From contig NZ_FOBH01000007.1 in the NCBI RefSeq assembly GCF_900109785.1, forward strand, positions 92,390-156,389: a stretch of DNA of 64,000 nt, read 5' to 3'. The position numbers and the translations under genes are program-made. Position 1 is the first letter of the stretch. Each line of letters starts with the position of its first letter. The notes below the pieces were generated by a model. It was not told where the DNA came from. It searched no databases and was given only the letters and a program-made list of their open reading frames with translations. Of the stretch, positions 16,911 through 26,307 are shown piece by piece. The DNA is from Nitrosovibrio tenuis (GTDB lineage Bacteria > Pseudomonadota > Gammaproteobacteria > Burkholderiales > Nitrosomonadaceae).

Positions 16911-19900
16911 TCAAGGGACTGTGGCAGACGTTTTTTTCTTGACCTTCTCGTTCAAGGATTTCATTGTCAGGGTTATCAGATCGTCAATTAACCTGACTTG
17001 CCCCTTCTCCGCCCCTTTCTCAACGAGATCGCGCTTGCGCTTGCGTAGTTCCTGAACTCTCTTTTCAGCGGCATTGGCCGCACCGATGAGTTCCCATTCC
17101 GGATTCTCACGCTTGTACTCGGCAACGTCCTCACGGTTCTTCATCCGCCCTTTGATCTCGGCTTCATGGCCGTTGATCCGCTTCAGGTTGTCGTAGAACT
17201 CGTTGCCTTGGGATGACTGCCCCCGGGTATCACCGTAGAACCTTCCTAAAAGTACAGTCTTATGTGGCGGCAAATCTTCCCCGGTAAATGCAGAAGTAAC
17301 CATCTGCTCGGCTTTTAGATATTCCCGCCCAACTCCGCCCGTTGCTTGCGCAATCAGATAGTCAATCTGATCCGGGGTTGGACTGAACATGCCAGGCTGA
17401 TACTTCGTTCCACCGCTGATCTTGTTGATCCCTTCGGCCAGCAACTTACTGAACACGCTCGCCGTATCCTTCGCCCGGGTGAATCCGGGAGTCGGGTTCA
17501 TGGAATTGAAATCTTCCCGGGAAATCGGCTTGCCGGTCCAGTCCTTGTTTTCGGCCAATGCGGCCAGCGGATCTATTGCGGTCGGGGAAATTGTTTGCAG
17601 CGACATGCCGGCGTTACCAACGGGATTGAATGCATCGAGAATCGAGTCCATCAGCTGGATAGTGCGTTTCGCCGGATCCTTGAAACCGGACATGGCAAAC
17701 TCTGTGGTAATGCGCCCTATGTTCGGCAGTACGTTAAAGCCCAGCGGCATGGGAACGGAAAGATACTTCCCGTCACCGATCGGCAGAATCAGGCTGCGCG
17801 ATTTGACGAACTCAGGCGGTTCTTCGTCATCCCCCATCCCCGACATAGCCAGGAGCATGGCTTGCATACCGCCAAGCAAGATCCCTCCAGTAATTATCTT
17901 CTTGCCAGCCGGGCCTTTCATCGTTTCAGCCAGTCTCGCGGTGCCCTGAACGGAAGCGTTGAAGAAGGCGTACAGCGCACCTATCTGGCGACCCGCGGCA
18001 CCGCGTTTATTGAAGTTGACCGTAAGATTCTTGGCCAGGCTCGCCGCCTGCTGCTTGCTCAATCCCTGCTCGAGGCCGGTCTTATAAGCCGCCAGGCGCA
18101 CCGCGTTTTCCATGGAATCGTTATAATCCGATAGCCATTCGAACAGCGGCTTGACGGCCTTATCCGCGAGCACCTTCTCCGGCGCGTTCAGGAGGCCCCC
18201 GGCAGTGATAACCTTCCCGATGCGGGTGGTTTGCCACCAGTCGGGGTTAAGCCCTTTCTCAAGCGCTTCCGCGCGGTCCTGGGCATTCTTGTACATATCC
18301 CGGAAACCAGTTTTCCCGCCTTCCTTCTGGAACTCTTCCCAGAGTTGGGACCATTTATTATTGACCGCATTGCCCTTGCGCACGCCGCGCATGCTTTGGT
18401 AAATGGCAAGTAATGCTGGACCGGTGCGGGATAGGACGATTTTCTGCTTGCCAGCCAGCGGCGTCGAAGACAGGTTAAGAGCGGCGCCTTGAACGTCCCG
18501 GGTAAGGTTCACTATCCCGAATATCGGGTTGTACTGGGTATTGATCGAGGCAAAGTACCGGGTGACGATCGAAGAGGCATTCAGCACAACGCCTACATCG
18601 TCCTGGTCGAGATTCTTCAAAGACAATGCCATGCGTTTCGCTCGAGGGTCATCCTGGAACACAACCGAGCGTTCCTGAATATTCCCCTTGGAGTCGGGTA
18701 TCCGGGCGACAATCACATCATCACGGCTTTTGTAAGTCGGATCGGTACGCTCTTCCACCAGTCCAGTCGATTTGTTCACGTCGCGAATCGTCGGCGGCAC
18801 ATCCACTTTCCAGAAATCAGGATTGGGATTCTCTTTCGCGAGTCCGACAAGAGCCGTAGCCACGCGATTCTTTTCACCGCGGATAATGTTCTTCTCGCGC
18901 TGCTGCGCGATGTTGGCCAGGATGTCCACGACAGGCCGCTTTGATCCAGTTGCGCGTTTCGCTGCATTGCCTTTCACCGAGAAACCCTGCCCGGTCCCGT
19001 TGCCGAAAGCATGATCCATATCCTCGCGCATCAGGGGCACATAATGCTTATATGCGCTCTCCCAGGTATCGATGGTTTTCTGCGACTCCAGACCATAATC
19101 CACCAGCACTTGACGGGATCTGGCATTGATCGCATCAACACGTTTGGCCAGGGCCTCATACAGCTTCTTCTTGTCGGGATCGAGACTCGCCAGATAGTCA
19201 CGCGCATCCTGAGTGTCCATGCCTGATCCACCATCCTGCATATCAGGATCAGGATTGATCTTGGCAATTTGCTTGTTGCGCTCTTCCGCGTGCCGGGCCC
19301 AGAGGTATTCTTCAAAGTCTGCCAGCTTCACGCCATTGATGCGCATGATCTTGATAAGCGGGTCCAGCTCGGTATCGATGAACTCTTTTACGCGCGTTGC
19401 CGAACGGCCATGGAATAGTTCCTCTTGCAAGTACGCATTGATATTGTCCGCTATCTGCTTGCCCGTTGCCTTGATCGCTTCGGTGACGCGCTTGAGGTCG
19501 ATGTTTTTATCCTGGAGGGCATGCAGGATCGTGTCGAGGCGCGACGGTTCGGGCGCATCCCAAGAGGCGTTATTGCCCGGTGCGGAGCGGGAGAAACGGA
19601 TGTCGCGATTGTTGGAGTCGAATTCGCCATTATTGCCGGTGGCGGATTTGATTTGGGTTGGTCTGAACACGACATAATTACCGTATTCATCGACAATACC
19701 GTCGTGTCCGCCTTCGATCACTTGTTGACGAATTGCCTCAATCTCTGCGAGGTCGGTAAGTTCGGTAGACCATACGCGCAGGGGGTTCTGTATAGATAGA
19801 AACACCGGATAGACTGTTGGTGTAGTTTCCTTAAGTGCTACGCGCCATAGTGTTGGCGTACTGCCTGTCCTCGCTGAAGTACACCCCCAGAGATGCGGAT

Positions 19901-20075
19901 TCGTAGGTGCCGCGCGTTCCGGACCTAGACGGATCGAAAACAAAGAATCCGCCCCCCGGGGTGCCGTGATAAACGACCAGCGGTTCCCCGTTCTCATCCA
20001 CCACCTTGGAATCCTTAAACCATTTGCGGAATGCTGGAGTGTCGGTTTGGGAGTCCCGGCTGAAATGCGGATCAT
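16911..20075 (-). CDS. Phage polyvalent protein, fragment 4 of 4 (ADP-ribosyltransferase end, LPD38-like region)
   Basis: The largest fragment (1,054 codons) of a split gene. From about residue 75 it continues the ADP-ribosyltransferase-like domain of fragment 3 (VYPVFLSIQNPLRV; GGHDGIVDEYGNYVVFRPTQ). The rest is a long helical protein with NPIFGIVNLTRDVQGAALNL, the style of the large polyvalent protein-associated domain LPD38, a Gly/Met-rich hydrophobic stretch near residues 715-740 and a basic coiled tail. The first ~75 codons are out-of-frame sequence of fragment 3, so the Met at 20075 is not a natural start. Such proteins are thought to be injected with phage DNA. Confidence 0.75.
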   Translation of the reverse strand: MIRISAGTPKPTLQHSANGLRIPRWWMRTGNRWSFITAPRGADSLFSIRLGPERAAPTNPHLWGCTSARTGSTPTLWRVALKETTPTVYPVFLSIQNPLRVWSTELTDLAEIEAIRQQVIEGGHDGIVDEYGNYVVFRPTQIKSATGNNGEFDSNNRDIRFSRSAPGNNASWDAPEPSRLDTILHALQDKNIDLKRVTEAIKATGKQIADNINAYLQEELFHGRSATRVKEFIDTELDPLIKIMRINGVKLADFEEYLWARHAEERNKQIAKINPDPDMQDGGSGMDTQDARDYLASLDPDKKKLYEALAKRVDAINARSRQVLVDYGLESQKTIDTWESAYKHYVPLMREDMDHAFGNGTGQGFSVKGNAAKRATGSKRPVVDILANIAQQREKNIIRGEKNRVATALVGLAKENPNPDFWKVDVPPTIRDVNKSTGLVEERTDPTYKSRDDVIVARIPDSKGNIQERSVVFQDDPRAKRMALSLKNLDQDDVGVVLNASSIVTRYFASINTQYNPIFGIVNLTRDVQGAALNLSSTPLAGKQKIVLSRTGPALLAIYQSMRGVRKGNAVNNKWSQLWEEFQKEGGKTGFRDMYKNAQDRAEALEKGLNPDWWQTTRIGKVITAGGLLNAPEKVLADKAVKPLFEWLSDYNDSMENAVRLAAYKTGLEQGLSKQQAASLAKNLTVNFNKRGAAGRQIGALYAFFNASVQGTARLAETMKGPAGKKIITGGILLGGMQAMLLAMSGMGDDEEPPEFVKSRSLILPIGDGKYLSVPMPLGFNVLPNIGRITTEFAMSGFKDPAKRTIQLMDSILDAFNPVGNAGMSLQTISPTAIDPLAALAENKDWTGKPISREDFNSMNPTPGFTRAKDTASVFSKLLAEGINKISGGTKYQPGMFSPTPDQIDYLIAQATGGVGREYLKAEQMVTSAFTGEDLPPHKTVLLGRFYGDTRGQSSQGNEFYDNLKRINGHEAEIKGRMKNREDVAEYKRENPEWELIGAANAAEKRVQELRKRKRDLVEKGAEKGQVRLIDDLITLTMKSLNEKVKKKTSATVP

Positions 20076-20598
20076 CCTTGACTAAGTCTGTTTCCCCAGA
20101 TATTCTCCCTTCAAAGCTCCGCGCTTGAGCCAAGCCGGGCAATTGCAGCCCGGAACGTGCCAAGACCGCGGGGCTTTTTTTCGGCCCCTTCCCGCTCTTC
20201 ACGAATCGCCGCGCCGGGATCAGAAACCGATGAATGATTTCCGCATCCGTCATCTTCATACTGGCCAGAGCGGGAACGTTCTTCCTGAGCCAGGCACGAA
20301 CGATGGCGATTGCACGTTGCACCATCCCTATCTGGGGATTGGTCTGTGCCAGTTCGGCGAGTACCTCTTCCGCAGCTATCAGCCGATCTTTCTCGACCGC
20401 CATGTCCAGCCCGTACTGCACCGCCTTGTCCTCAACCTTCGAGCGCCATCCGACTACGACCTGCTTAAGAATAGGCTTCAATTCCTCGCCAAACGCTCCG
20501 CGCAAGCCGAAGTGCCCCAGCGTTTCATGGAACACCACACGAACAATGTCCCTCGGGGCTGCGCATCTCAGAGGCGACGATGTACACCTTGCCGTCAT
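19831..20598 (-). CDS. Phage polyvalent protein, fragment 3 of 4 (peptidase-like and ADP-ribosyltransferase-like)
   Basis: 255 codons. From about residue 14 the true sequence reads APRDIVRVVFHETLGHFGLR, with His24-Glu25 and His29 resembling the zinc-peptidase-like motif found in phage polyvalent proteins (HExxxH spacing, so metal binding is plausible, not certain). Residues ~190-215 read FRKWFKDSKVVDENGEPLVV followed by YHGT, the start of an ART-PolyVal ADP-ribosyltransferase domain. The frame ends after YFSEDRQYANT because of an extra base at 19833-19834; fragment 4 continues it. Confidence 0.7.
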   Translation of the reverse strand: MTARCTSSPLRCAAPRDIVRVVFHETLGHFGLRGAFGEELKPILKQVVVGWRSKVEDKAVQYGLDMAVEKDRLIAAEEVLAELAQTNPQIGMVQRAIAIVRAWLRKNVPALASMKMTDAEIIHRFLIPARRFVKSGKGPKKSPAVLARSGLQLPGLAQARSFEGRISGETDLVKDDPHFSRDSQTDTPAFRKWFKDSKVVDENGEPLVVYHGTPGGGFFVFDPSRSGTRGTYESASLGVYFSEDRQYANTMARST

Positions 20599-22261
20599 AG
20601 AAGAACCCTTCCGGCTGCCCTACCGCGCCTTGGGACATCTGTTGCGAATTTGTTTCGCGCACGGCATCAGGGACAGCCGAATCATTCATGTCGCTGACAA
20701 CGACCATTTCAGGCGCGTTCTTCCATGCTGAAGAGATGGCATCGACAATGGTCTGAACAGCGGATTTGTGCTCGCCAGAAACGACAAGGCCACCGCTATG
20801 GGTGGCCTGTGTCTTCTTGAATGCCGCAGCTTTTAAGCGCTGGCGGATGGCGGAGATTCGTTCGGATTCAGCCTTTCTGGAGAATATGCCTTCGAGCTTG
20901 CCCCTTAGTACAAGTGCACTTGACCTGTTGAGAACTTGTTCCAGTATTCCGGGTCTTTCGCTGCCCTCGCTTGATATAAGGGACTGGATGAGTATGCCGC
21001 GACGCATTGAAGCCTTACCTGCTCTTGCAGAGCCGCCCAATCCAGTTGCTTCTGCGTGGGTGAACCGGTCAAGCCCAACGGGTCGTCCAAGTCTATCTGT
21101 GAACTGTCTGTTTGCGAAGTCATAGCGATAGCTCGTTATCTCTGGAAATTTGTTATGCAATGTTTCGATGAAAGTATGGATCAAAGCGCGCGTCTTTGCA
21201 ACATCATCCCCGCTCCAATCCAGCGGAGGAACCCCGTTTTTCGGATCACCCGCTATCTGTTGCGGCGCGGCTTCAAGATGCTTGACCGTGCCGAACCGCA
21301 GAGCAGAGGACAACATATTGCTGGTGCGCCGGATCAGGGAATCTGCGGTTAATCCGGCAGGGTCGCCGATGAATTTCCGTTTTGTGTTATACGCCCAGTT
21401 CGCCACTGCTGCATACACCGCTTGACCGCGTTCGCCAGTCGAAAAATGGCTGACATCGATGAAGACCTCTCCGTTGTCGCGCTCGTAGACATAGAACTGC
21501 TTGCCGTTCGGCAACTTGAATACATAGCGGTGATCTGCGCCAGATTCATCCCTTTCATCTTCCCGCGTTCCATCGCCGACATATACAGCATCAGGGTAGA
21601 CTTCTGAAAATACGCCTTTAAGCGATGTCTTGTGGCTTATCGCGTGCCTGAACAACTCATCAACGTCCGCGAGTTCAACGAGAAAGTCATGGGCGAACGC
21701 CACGTCTTCCTTGTTTGGAGTGCGACTGAATTTAGGCGTACGCTTCATTGCTTCAAGGGTACTATGAAAATCTTCATACCGGCGACCTTCCCATCCGAGA
21801 AGCTCGCTCCCATAAATGCTGGGATCATCTGCCTCTATTATGCCGCGTTTTGGCATTCCCCGAGATTGCCCTTCCGTAGATTTCGGTTGATCTTCCGTTT
21901 TGGGTTGACCGAAAGACTCAAGCTCTTTGTCTTTGGCGGCATCGCGCTCTGCCCGCCTTCTTTCCCATTCCTCAGATTTCTTTTGTTCCTCTGGGTTTCC
22001 GGCCAGCGCCTTTTTAGGCTGCCCAAATCCGTGCCGCTCTTTATATGCAGCATTCTTTTCTTTTTGACTTGATCTGACCGTCTCTTCATGCAAGCCAATA
22101 AGGTGATCAGCGCTTCCACTCATAATTGCGCGCTGTATATGGCCGAAGTCAATTTTTCCGCTTTCCTTTCTGTACGCTTCGATAACGGCCTTGTTTTTAA
22201 CCATTGAGGCGCGGAGCTTATGCTGTTCGTTTTTTTTGCGCTTGAGATAGTACACGCCCAC
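20525..22261 (-). CDS. Phage polyvalent protein, fragment 2 of 4
   Basis: 578 codons, nominally from a GTG at 22261, but the sequence fits as a continuation of fragment 1 after removal of one A from an eight-A run (plus-strand T run 22230-22237). Contents: a charged linker with GQPK repeats, then a globular region (YVFKLPNGKQFYVYERDNGE; DVSHFSTGERGQAVYAAVAN) and a long basic region. It ends FYDGKVYIVASEMRSP before an extra G (plus-strand C run 20550-20552); without it the frame runs into PEDIVRVVFHETLGH of fragment 3. No catalytic family recognised in this part. Confidence 0.65.
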   Translation of the reverse strand: MGVYYLKRKKNEQHKLRASMVKNKAVIEAYRKESGKIDFGHIQRAIMSGSADHLIGLHEETVRSSQKEKNAAYKERHGFGQPKKALAGNPEEQKKSEEWERRRAERDAAKDKELESFGQPKTEDQPKSTEGQSRGMPKRGIIEADDPSIYGSELLGWEGRRYEDFHSTLEAMKRTPKFSRTPNKEDVAFAHDFLVELADVDELFRHAISHKTSLKGVFSEVYPDAVYVGDGTREDERDESGADHRYVFKLPNGKQFYVYERDNGEVFIDVSHFSTGERGQAVYAAVANWAYNTKRKFIGDPAGLTADSLIRRTSNMLSSALRFGTVKHLEAAPQQIAGDPKNGVPPLDWSGDDVAKTRALIHTFIETLHNKFPEITSYRYDFANRQFTDRLGRPVGLDRFTHAEATGLGGSARAGKASMRRGILIQSLISSEGSERPGILEQVLNRSSALVLRGKLEGIFSRKAESERISAIRQRLKAAAFKKTQATHSGGLVVSGEHKSAVQTIVDAISSAWKNAPEMVVVSDMNDSAVPDAVRETNSQQMSQGAVGQPEGFFYDGKVYIVASEMRSPEGHCSCGVP

Positions 22262-24998
22262 CCATCACATCCTGAACCGGCCTAACCTCAGCGGTTACAT
22301 CCGGCACGGATTTGGCAGCAGAAGCCGCAGTTTGAGGAGGAGCCATCTCTTTGCGTTGATCGGGAATTGCCAATTCTCCCGGCTGCGCATCAGCGCGTGA
22401 TTCTTTCGCCTTAACCGCCTCCCCGATCTGCCTCAATAACTCAGCAGTTTCAGCGTCCACTTTCTTCATCCCGGTAGCCTGCACCCGGAACCATTTCGAT
22501 TCTAGAGCAGCATCCGTGCGCTTGCCGTCTATGACTTCTTTGGCGCGAGCAATGGCGTTATGCAGGCCGCGCTCCTTCCCGGACTGCTTCGCCGCAGCCC
22601 GGCGCTTGATGAGGGATTCTATGAGGGGGCGGAGGCCATTGTTGCCTTCAGATGTCTCCTGTGATAGACTTATTTCGGGAGTGGGGGCAGGACTAGCCGT
22701 GACATTCCTCCCTTCATCGCTGGTAGTGCCAGTCGTAGTATCGGCGCCACTCCTCTTCTCATAGGCTGTCATCAGCCACGTTTTTTGATCCCCATCCCAA
22801 TCCAGTCGCACTATAGCGCGGTGATCCTTTGATTCAAGAATTACCCTGTTCTTGGAGCGCGTCTTGACATCCATCGCGTCAATCGAGGATTGCAAATCTT
22901 TAAGAAGATCGGAGCGCCCTTTGGCAACGAGCTTCGCAATTCCAAAACCATCCTCGAAGTTCTTTTCAGCGGTTCCCTCGCTCCCCCAAACAAGATCAAT
23001 ATCTCCAACATCCTTGTGATGGAGGGCGCCTACGGCCTCACCTTCGCGATGTTCGATGAGTTTCTTAATTGCATCTTTGGCGTTTCTATAAAACCCCGTG
23101 AAAACTCTTCCGAATTTGCCTGATTGGGGCGCCCTACTGTTAGCACCCCGCTCCCCCATCGCCTCTTCAACCGGCCTGACTTCAACCGATCCATTCGGCC
23201 CCGCCACGGTAGCCGCTGCTTGCTGAACTGCCGGATTCCCATCGGTCGCCACATCCTGGATAACGGTTCCGTTTTTGTCGCGCGCGGTTACAACCTGATC
23301 TGCTTGCGCCGGCTTCTCATCGATGCCATAGCCCAACGCCGTGCCCATCTGGCCATTCATGGCCGCTTGCAGGGTAGCGTCATCGCGATATAGCAGCGTT
23401 CCCCGGCCAGGCACTTCAGCGGCTTTCACACCTGGGGGCAATGTATGCGGCATCGGCTCGCCAAGAGTCAGCAATACTCCCGGCTTACGGCCTTCGCCGA
23501 GCGCGTTTAGCTGTGCGTTGAGGGTTTGTATCGGCTCGGGAGTTGGTTTGTCGGGAACGTTAAAAAGCACTCTGTTTATCGCTGGCAACGCGGCTCTTGC
23601 CATGTCGCGACTCGCCTCCGTCATTACAGCCCCAGAGTCTGTCCAGTGATACTTATCTGCCGCAGCGTCATACGCTCTCTGTTCCTCCGGTGTGAGCGCA
23701 AGGGCGACATGATTTTTAGGATCATTGGTATAAGCAACGACTATACGATTGCCGTTTTCGTCCAGCACCGAATTTACAGATGGCGCTTTGCCAGATGCAA
23801 CAAACGAACGGAGACTTTCTATTGCACCATGCGTTGCCTGAGATTGAGCCTCGGGGGCATCCTGAACCATTTTGTTGATGTCACCAATATGGTCAGATTC
23901 CTCATCCAGCACATTGCTCTGGATAGCATCGGGCGCTGTGCTCCGTATCTCGTCCGCCTTATCCCTGCCGGTTGCAATAATGCGGTCCACTGCCTCAGAA
24001 GTGGACTCAGGCGCGTTCGCTATTTCAGGATCAACGCCTTGAGTAGCGCGACGATCAAGTTCATTCTGGGCAGCGGCTTTAGCACGTTCGCCACCTCGAG
24101 CAGCGGTGTACTTCAGTACAGCATCCGAGTGCTCGGTTACGGGCTTGCCGGCTATCATCGGAACGCCCCCGCCCAGCACGCCGCCGCCGATCGCGCCCAT
24201 GGCACCGCCAAACAGCGTATCCTTGATGTTCTCTTTCGTCGTCGGGTTGTCGAATGAGGCAAGCTGCTCGAGCGGGTTTTGAACAAGTTCTTCCGAGCCC
24301 TCGATTGCCGCACCCTTCCCAGCGCCTTTCGCCATCGCCCCCGGCAGTGTTGTTGCGGCAAACTTCTCAGCCAGCTTCACCCTGCCCTCTTTCGTCATGG
24401 CAGCCAACGCCCACTGCTGGGGACCAAAGGCTTGCTCTATCGCTCCAACAGCAGCAGCACCCATCGTCGCAATAGCGATCGCCTTGGCGTCTTTCTCGTT
24501 CTTGGGATCGTTCAGGATCTGCTTGTCCCGAATACCGCCGAACGATGGCAAAGCGGCAATAGCGGCAGGCCCGAGCCAGGAGACGACTTGCCCCACGCCA
24601 GCAACCAGAGGCGCAGCAGGACCGGCGAATGGCGATAGCGCGGTAATTCCCTGACCAAGTACCCTCGCCCCTACGATCCCGCCCATGGATGAGGCAGCGT
24701 TCCCAGTGGCTTCGGTTACAGCCTTTAGCGGTTTATCCGCAATGTCCGAAAGCTCGTTTACAGCGGTGGGGTTTGCATCTATAACACTCTGACCATACTT
24801 CTTGAGTGCGTTATCTTTCGAGATGCCAGGGATAAAGTCAGCGGCAGCCTGTCCAGCGCCTTTTATACCGGCGCCAGCCGCGCGCTTGGCGGAAGCGATG
24901 AACCCGCCTTCAACTTCTTTTTTGTCCAGGTCACCGTTGAACTCGACATAACCCGGCTCTTCGTCGTCCAGTTGGCCAGCAAACTCAGTGAATGCCAT
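22218..24998 (-). CDS. Phage polyvalent protein, fragment 1 of 4 (N-terminal, with PBECR1-like nuclease region)
   Basis: 926 codons from ATG at 24998. Residues ~40-290 are Gly/Ala-rich with amphipathic or membrane-active stretches (SFGGIRDKQ; GGAMGAIGGGVLGGG), usual for phage ejection proteins. Residues ~625-765 (GKFGRVFTGFYRNAKDAIKK; VGDIDLVWGSEGTAEKNFED; GFGIAKLV) fit the phage barnase/EndoU/colicin E5-like nuclease family PBECR1. Residues ~566-600 recur in the decayed copy at 6510-6758. The frame is lost at the eight-A run. A terminator-like hairpin precedes the gene at 25015-25037. Confidence 0.75.
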   Translation of the reverse strand: MAFTEFAGQLDDEEPGYVEFNGDLDKKEVEGGFIASAKRAAGAGIKGAGQAAADFIPGISKDNALKKYGQSVIDANPTAVNELSDIADKPLKAVTEATGNAASSMGGIVGARVLGQGITALSPFAGPAAPLVAGVGQVVSWLGPAAIAALPSFGGIRDKQILNDPKNEKDAKAIAIATMGAAAVGAIEQAFGPQQWALAAMTKEGRVKLAEKFAATTLPGAMAKGAGKGAAIEGSEELVQNPLEQLASFDNPTTKENIKDTLFGGAMGAIGGGVLGGGVPMIAGKPVTEHSDAVLKYTAARGGERAKAAAQNELDRRATQGVDPEIANAPESTSEAVDRIIATGRDKADEIRSTAPDAIQSNVLDEESDHIGDINKMVQDAPEAQSQATHGAIESLRSFVASGKAPSVNSVLDENGNRIVVAYTNDPKNHVALALTPEEQRAYDAAADKYHWTDSGAVMTEASRDMARAALPAINRVLFNVPDKPTPEPIQTLNAQLNALGEGRKPGVLLTLGEPMPHTLPPGVKAAEVPGRGTLLYRDDATLQAAMNGQMGTALGYGIDEKPAQADQVVTARDKNGTVIQDVATDGNPAVQQAAATVAGPNGSVEVRPVEEAMGERGANSRAPQSGKFGRVFTGFYRNAKDAIKKLIEHREGEAVGALHHKDVGDIDLVWGSEGTAEKNFEDGFGIAKLVAKGRSDLLKDLQSSIDAMDVKTRSKNRVILESKDHRAIVRLDWDGDQKTWLMTAYEKRSGADTTTGTTSDEGRNVTASPAPTPEISLSQETSEGNNGLRPLIESLIKRRAAAKQSGKERGLHNAIARAKEVIDGKRTDAALESKWFRVQATGMKKVDAETAELLRQIGEAVKAKESRADAQPGELAIPDQRKEMAPPQTAASAAKSVPDVTAEVRPVQDVMGGRVLSQAQKKRTA

Positions 24999-25014
24999 GC
25001 GCTTCCTCTAAAAT

Positions 25015-25037
25015 AAAAAAGCCGCCAAAAGGCGGCT
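25015..25037 (-). terminator. Rho-independent terminator after the lipoprotein gene
   Basis: On the minus strand GCCGCC-TTTT-GGCGGC is followed by six T. It lies between the stop of the lipoprotein gene (25061) and the start of the polyvalent gene (24998). Confidence 0.75.
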
Positions 25038-25060
25038 TTGTGGGATTAATCCTGCTGCTG

Positions 25061-25468
25061 TTAGAAAAACAGTTCGTATCTGCCGCCATTCTGATCTACC
25101 CCAGAACCATGGCCGGTTGGTCTTAGACCGGGACGTATTTCTAGATATACTCTGATCATGGTACCTTGATCACCCACCAGAACACCTTGCCCGTTAGCGC
25201 CAGTCGGGGGCTGGAATAAAGTAACATTTGAGCGGCCCACGTTTCCGAAAGTCATGCCTTGGCCTCGGTGCATCGCGGAATACTCGCCCGTGAATTTTTC
25301 ACCAGTCTGATCATTAAAAGCGGTCATTTTCCCTTGACCGTAACTCGTCTCAATCTCGAACTTCAGTATTTGGCCGTTGGGCGAAGCGTACATGCGCCCT
25401 GGCAGCATAGTCCCCACGCACCCAGCCAAAACAACCGCCCCTATCAAGCAAACCAGTAAACGCCACAT
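25061..25468 (-). CDS. Small lipoprotein in prophage
   Basis: 135 residues from ATG at 25468, with GGGGAG upstream; a longer in-frame start at 25522 would bury the signal peptide and is unlikely. MWRLLVCLIGAVVLAGC is a type II signal peptide with lipobox LAGC. The mature part is a small beta-rich domain (GQILKFEIETSYGQGKMTAF) repeated in strand-turn-strand style. Similar small lipoproteins occur in phages and bacteria as surface or superinfection-exclusion proteins; the role here is unknown. Confidence 0.75.
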   Translation of the reverse strand: MWRLLVCLIGAVVLAGCVGTMLPGRMYASPNGQILKFEIETSYGQGKMTAFNDQTGEKFTGEYSAMHRGQGMTFGNVGRSNVTLFQPPTGANGQGVLVGDQGTMIRVYLEIRPGLRPTGHGSGVDQNGGRYELFF

Positions 25469-25531
25469 CTCAGTCTCCCCACTGTTGAGTCTGGGTAAGT
25501 GTACCAGACCCAACAGCGGCAAACTATTACC

Positions 25532-25756
25532 TTAATTGTGTTTCGACGCTCCCGCTGATTTTGGCTTCTTCAGGACAGCAGCACTGACTTCAGGCACATC
25601 ATCTTTTCCGTATTTCTCTGCAAGCCATGCTATTCCCTTTGGCGTTACCCTTGTCTGGCGGAATCCGAAACCATCGTTTTCTCCGGTTTTTACTTCAAAC
25701 CTGCCGTTATCAATGTGTTCTTGATAAGGCAACCAGACTCCGCGCCTGAAGATCAC
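25532..25756 (-). pseudogene. Phage antirepressor, C-terminal KilAC part (split gene)
   Basis: Residues ~17-50 read DNGRFEVKTGENDGFGFRQT then RVTPKGIAWLAEKYG, the end of a KilAC DNA-binding domain. The frame extends upstream without a start as RYVEARTSQCISDVAKIIGW and NPHAFFDQLKEDGV, and meets the AntA frame at 25857-25858. Restoring one A there gives a single AntA-KilAC antirepressor of about 255 residues. Confidence 0.75.
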
Positions 25757-25767
25757 GCCATCCTCTT

Positions 25768-26307
25768 TCAGTTGATCAAAGAACGCATGAGGATTCCAGC
25801 CAATAATCTTTGCAACATCCGATATGCACTGACTCGTCCTTGCCTCAACGTATCGATTACAAACTCGACGGCAGGCTTTGCGGCTTCAAGCTGAACAAGT
25901 GCCGCCTGCTTGGCTTCGTACTGTTCCGCCCATGCTCTCGCTGCTACAGCAGGGTTGGCAAAGTCAGGAAGCGAAAGAACTGGAGTCTTGGCGCGCTTCT
26001 CGCATTCAATGAAATATTGCCGGGCCTGCTTGCCCTTCTCGTTGCGCTCCACCATGGCAAGTTCTTTGCCCATATCCAAGGTAACGACGTATTCAACGGC
26101 CGGGCGACCCCCTTGGGGTTTTTTGGTGTTTTCCGAAAAACTCACGAAGTCATGATTTTCGATAAACCCGTACTGTTGGATACGATCTTTAATCCAAGTG
26201 GTGAAGTTTTCCCCGTTTCCAAGGAACGCATGCAGATCACGGGCATTAATTGTCTGCACTTGGTCACCACCTATAGCGCGGCCTTCGACTTTAATGAGTT
26301 CGTTCAT
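25768..26307 (-). pseudogene. Phage antirepressor, AntA/AntB N-terminal part (split gene)
   Basis: MNELIKVEGRAIGGDQVQTI, then INARDLHAFLGNGENFTTWI and VEYVVTLDMGKELAMVERNE, the AntA/AntB antirepressor domain; antirepressors counter the phage repressor to start lytic growth. The last ~30 codons of this frame are out of frame, caused by a missing base at 25857-25858. Its start overlaps the stop of the upstream gene by one base (TAATG), showing translational coupling. Confidence 0.78.

Noticed and set aside
16841..16942. 33-codon plus-strand hydrophobic frame
   Set aside because: Looks like a membrane helix but its end is antisense to the polyvalent gene and there is no ribosome binding site; probably chance.
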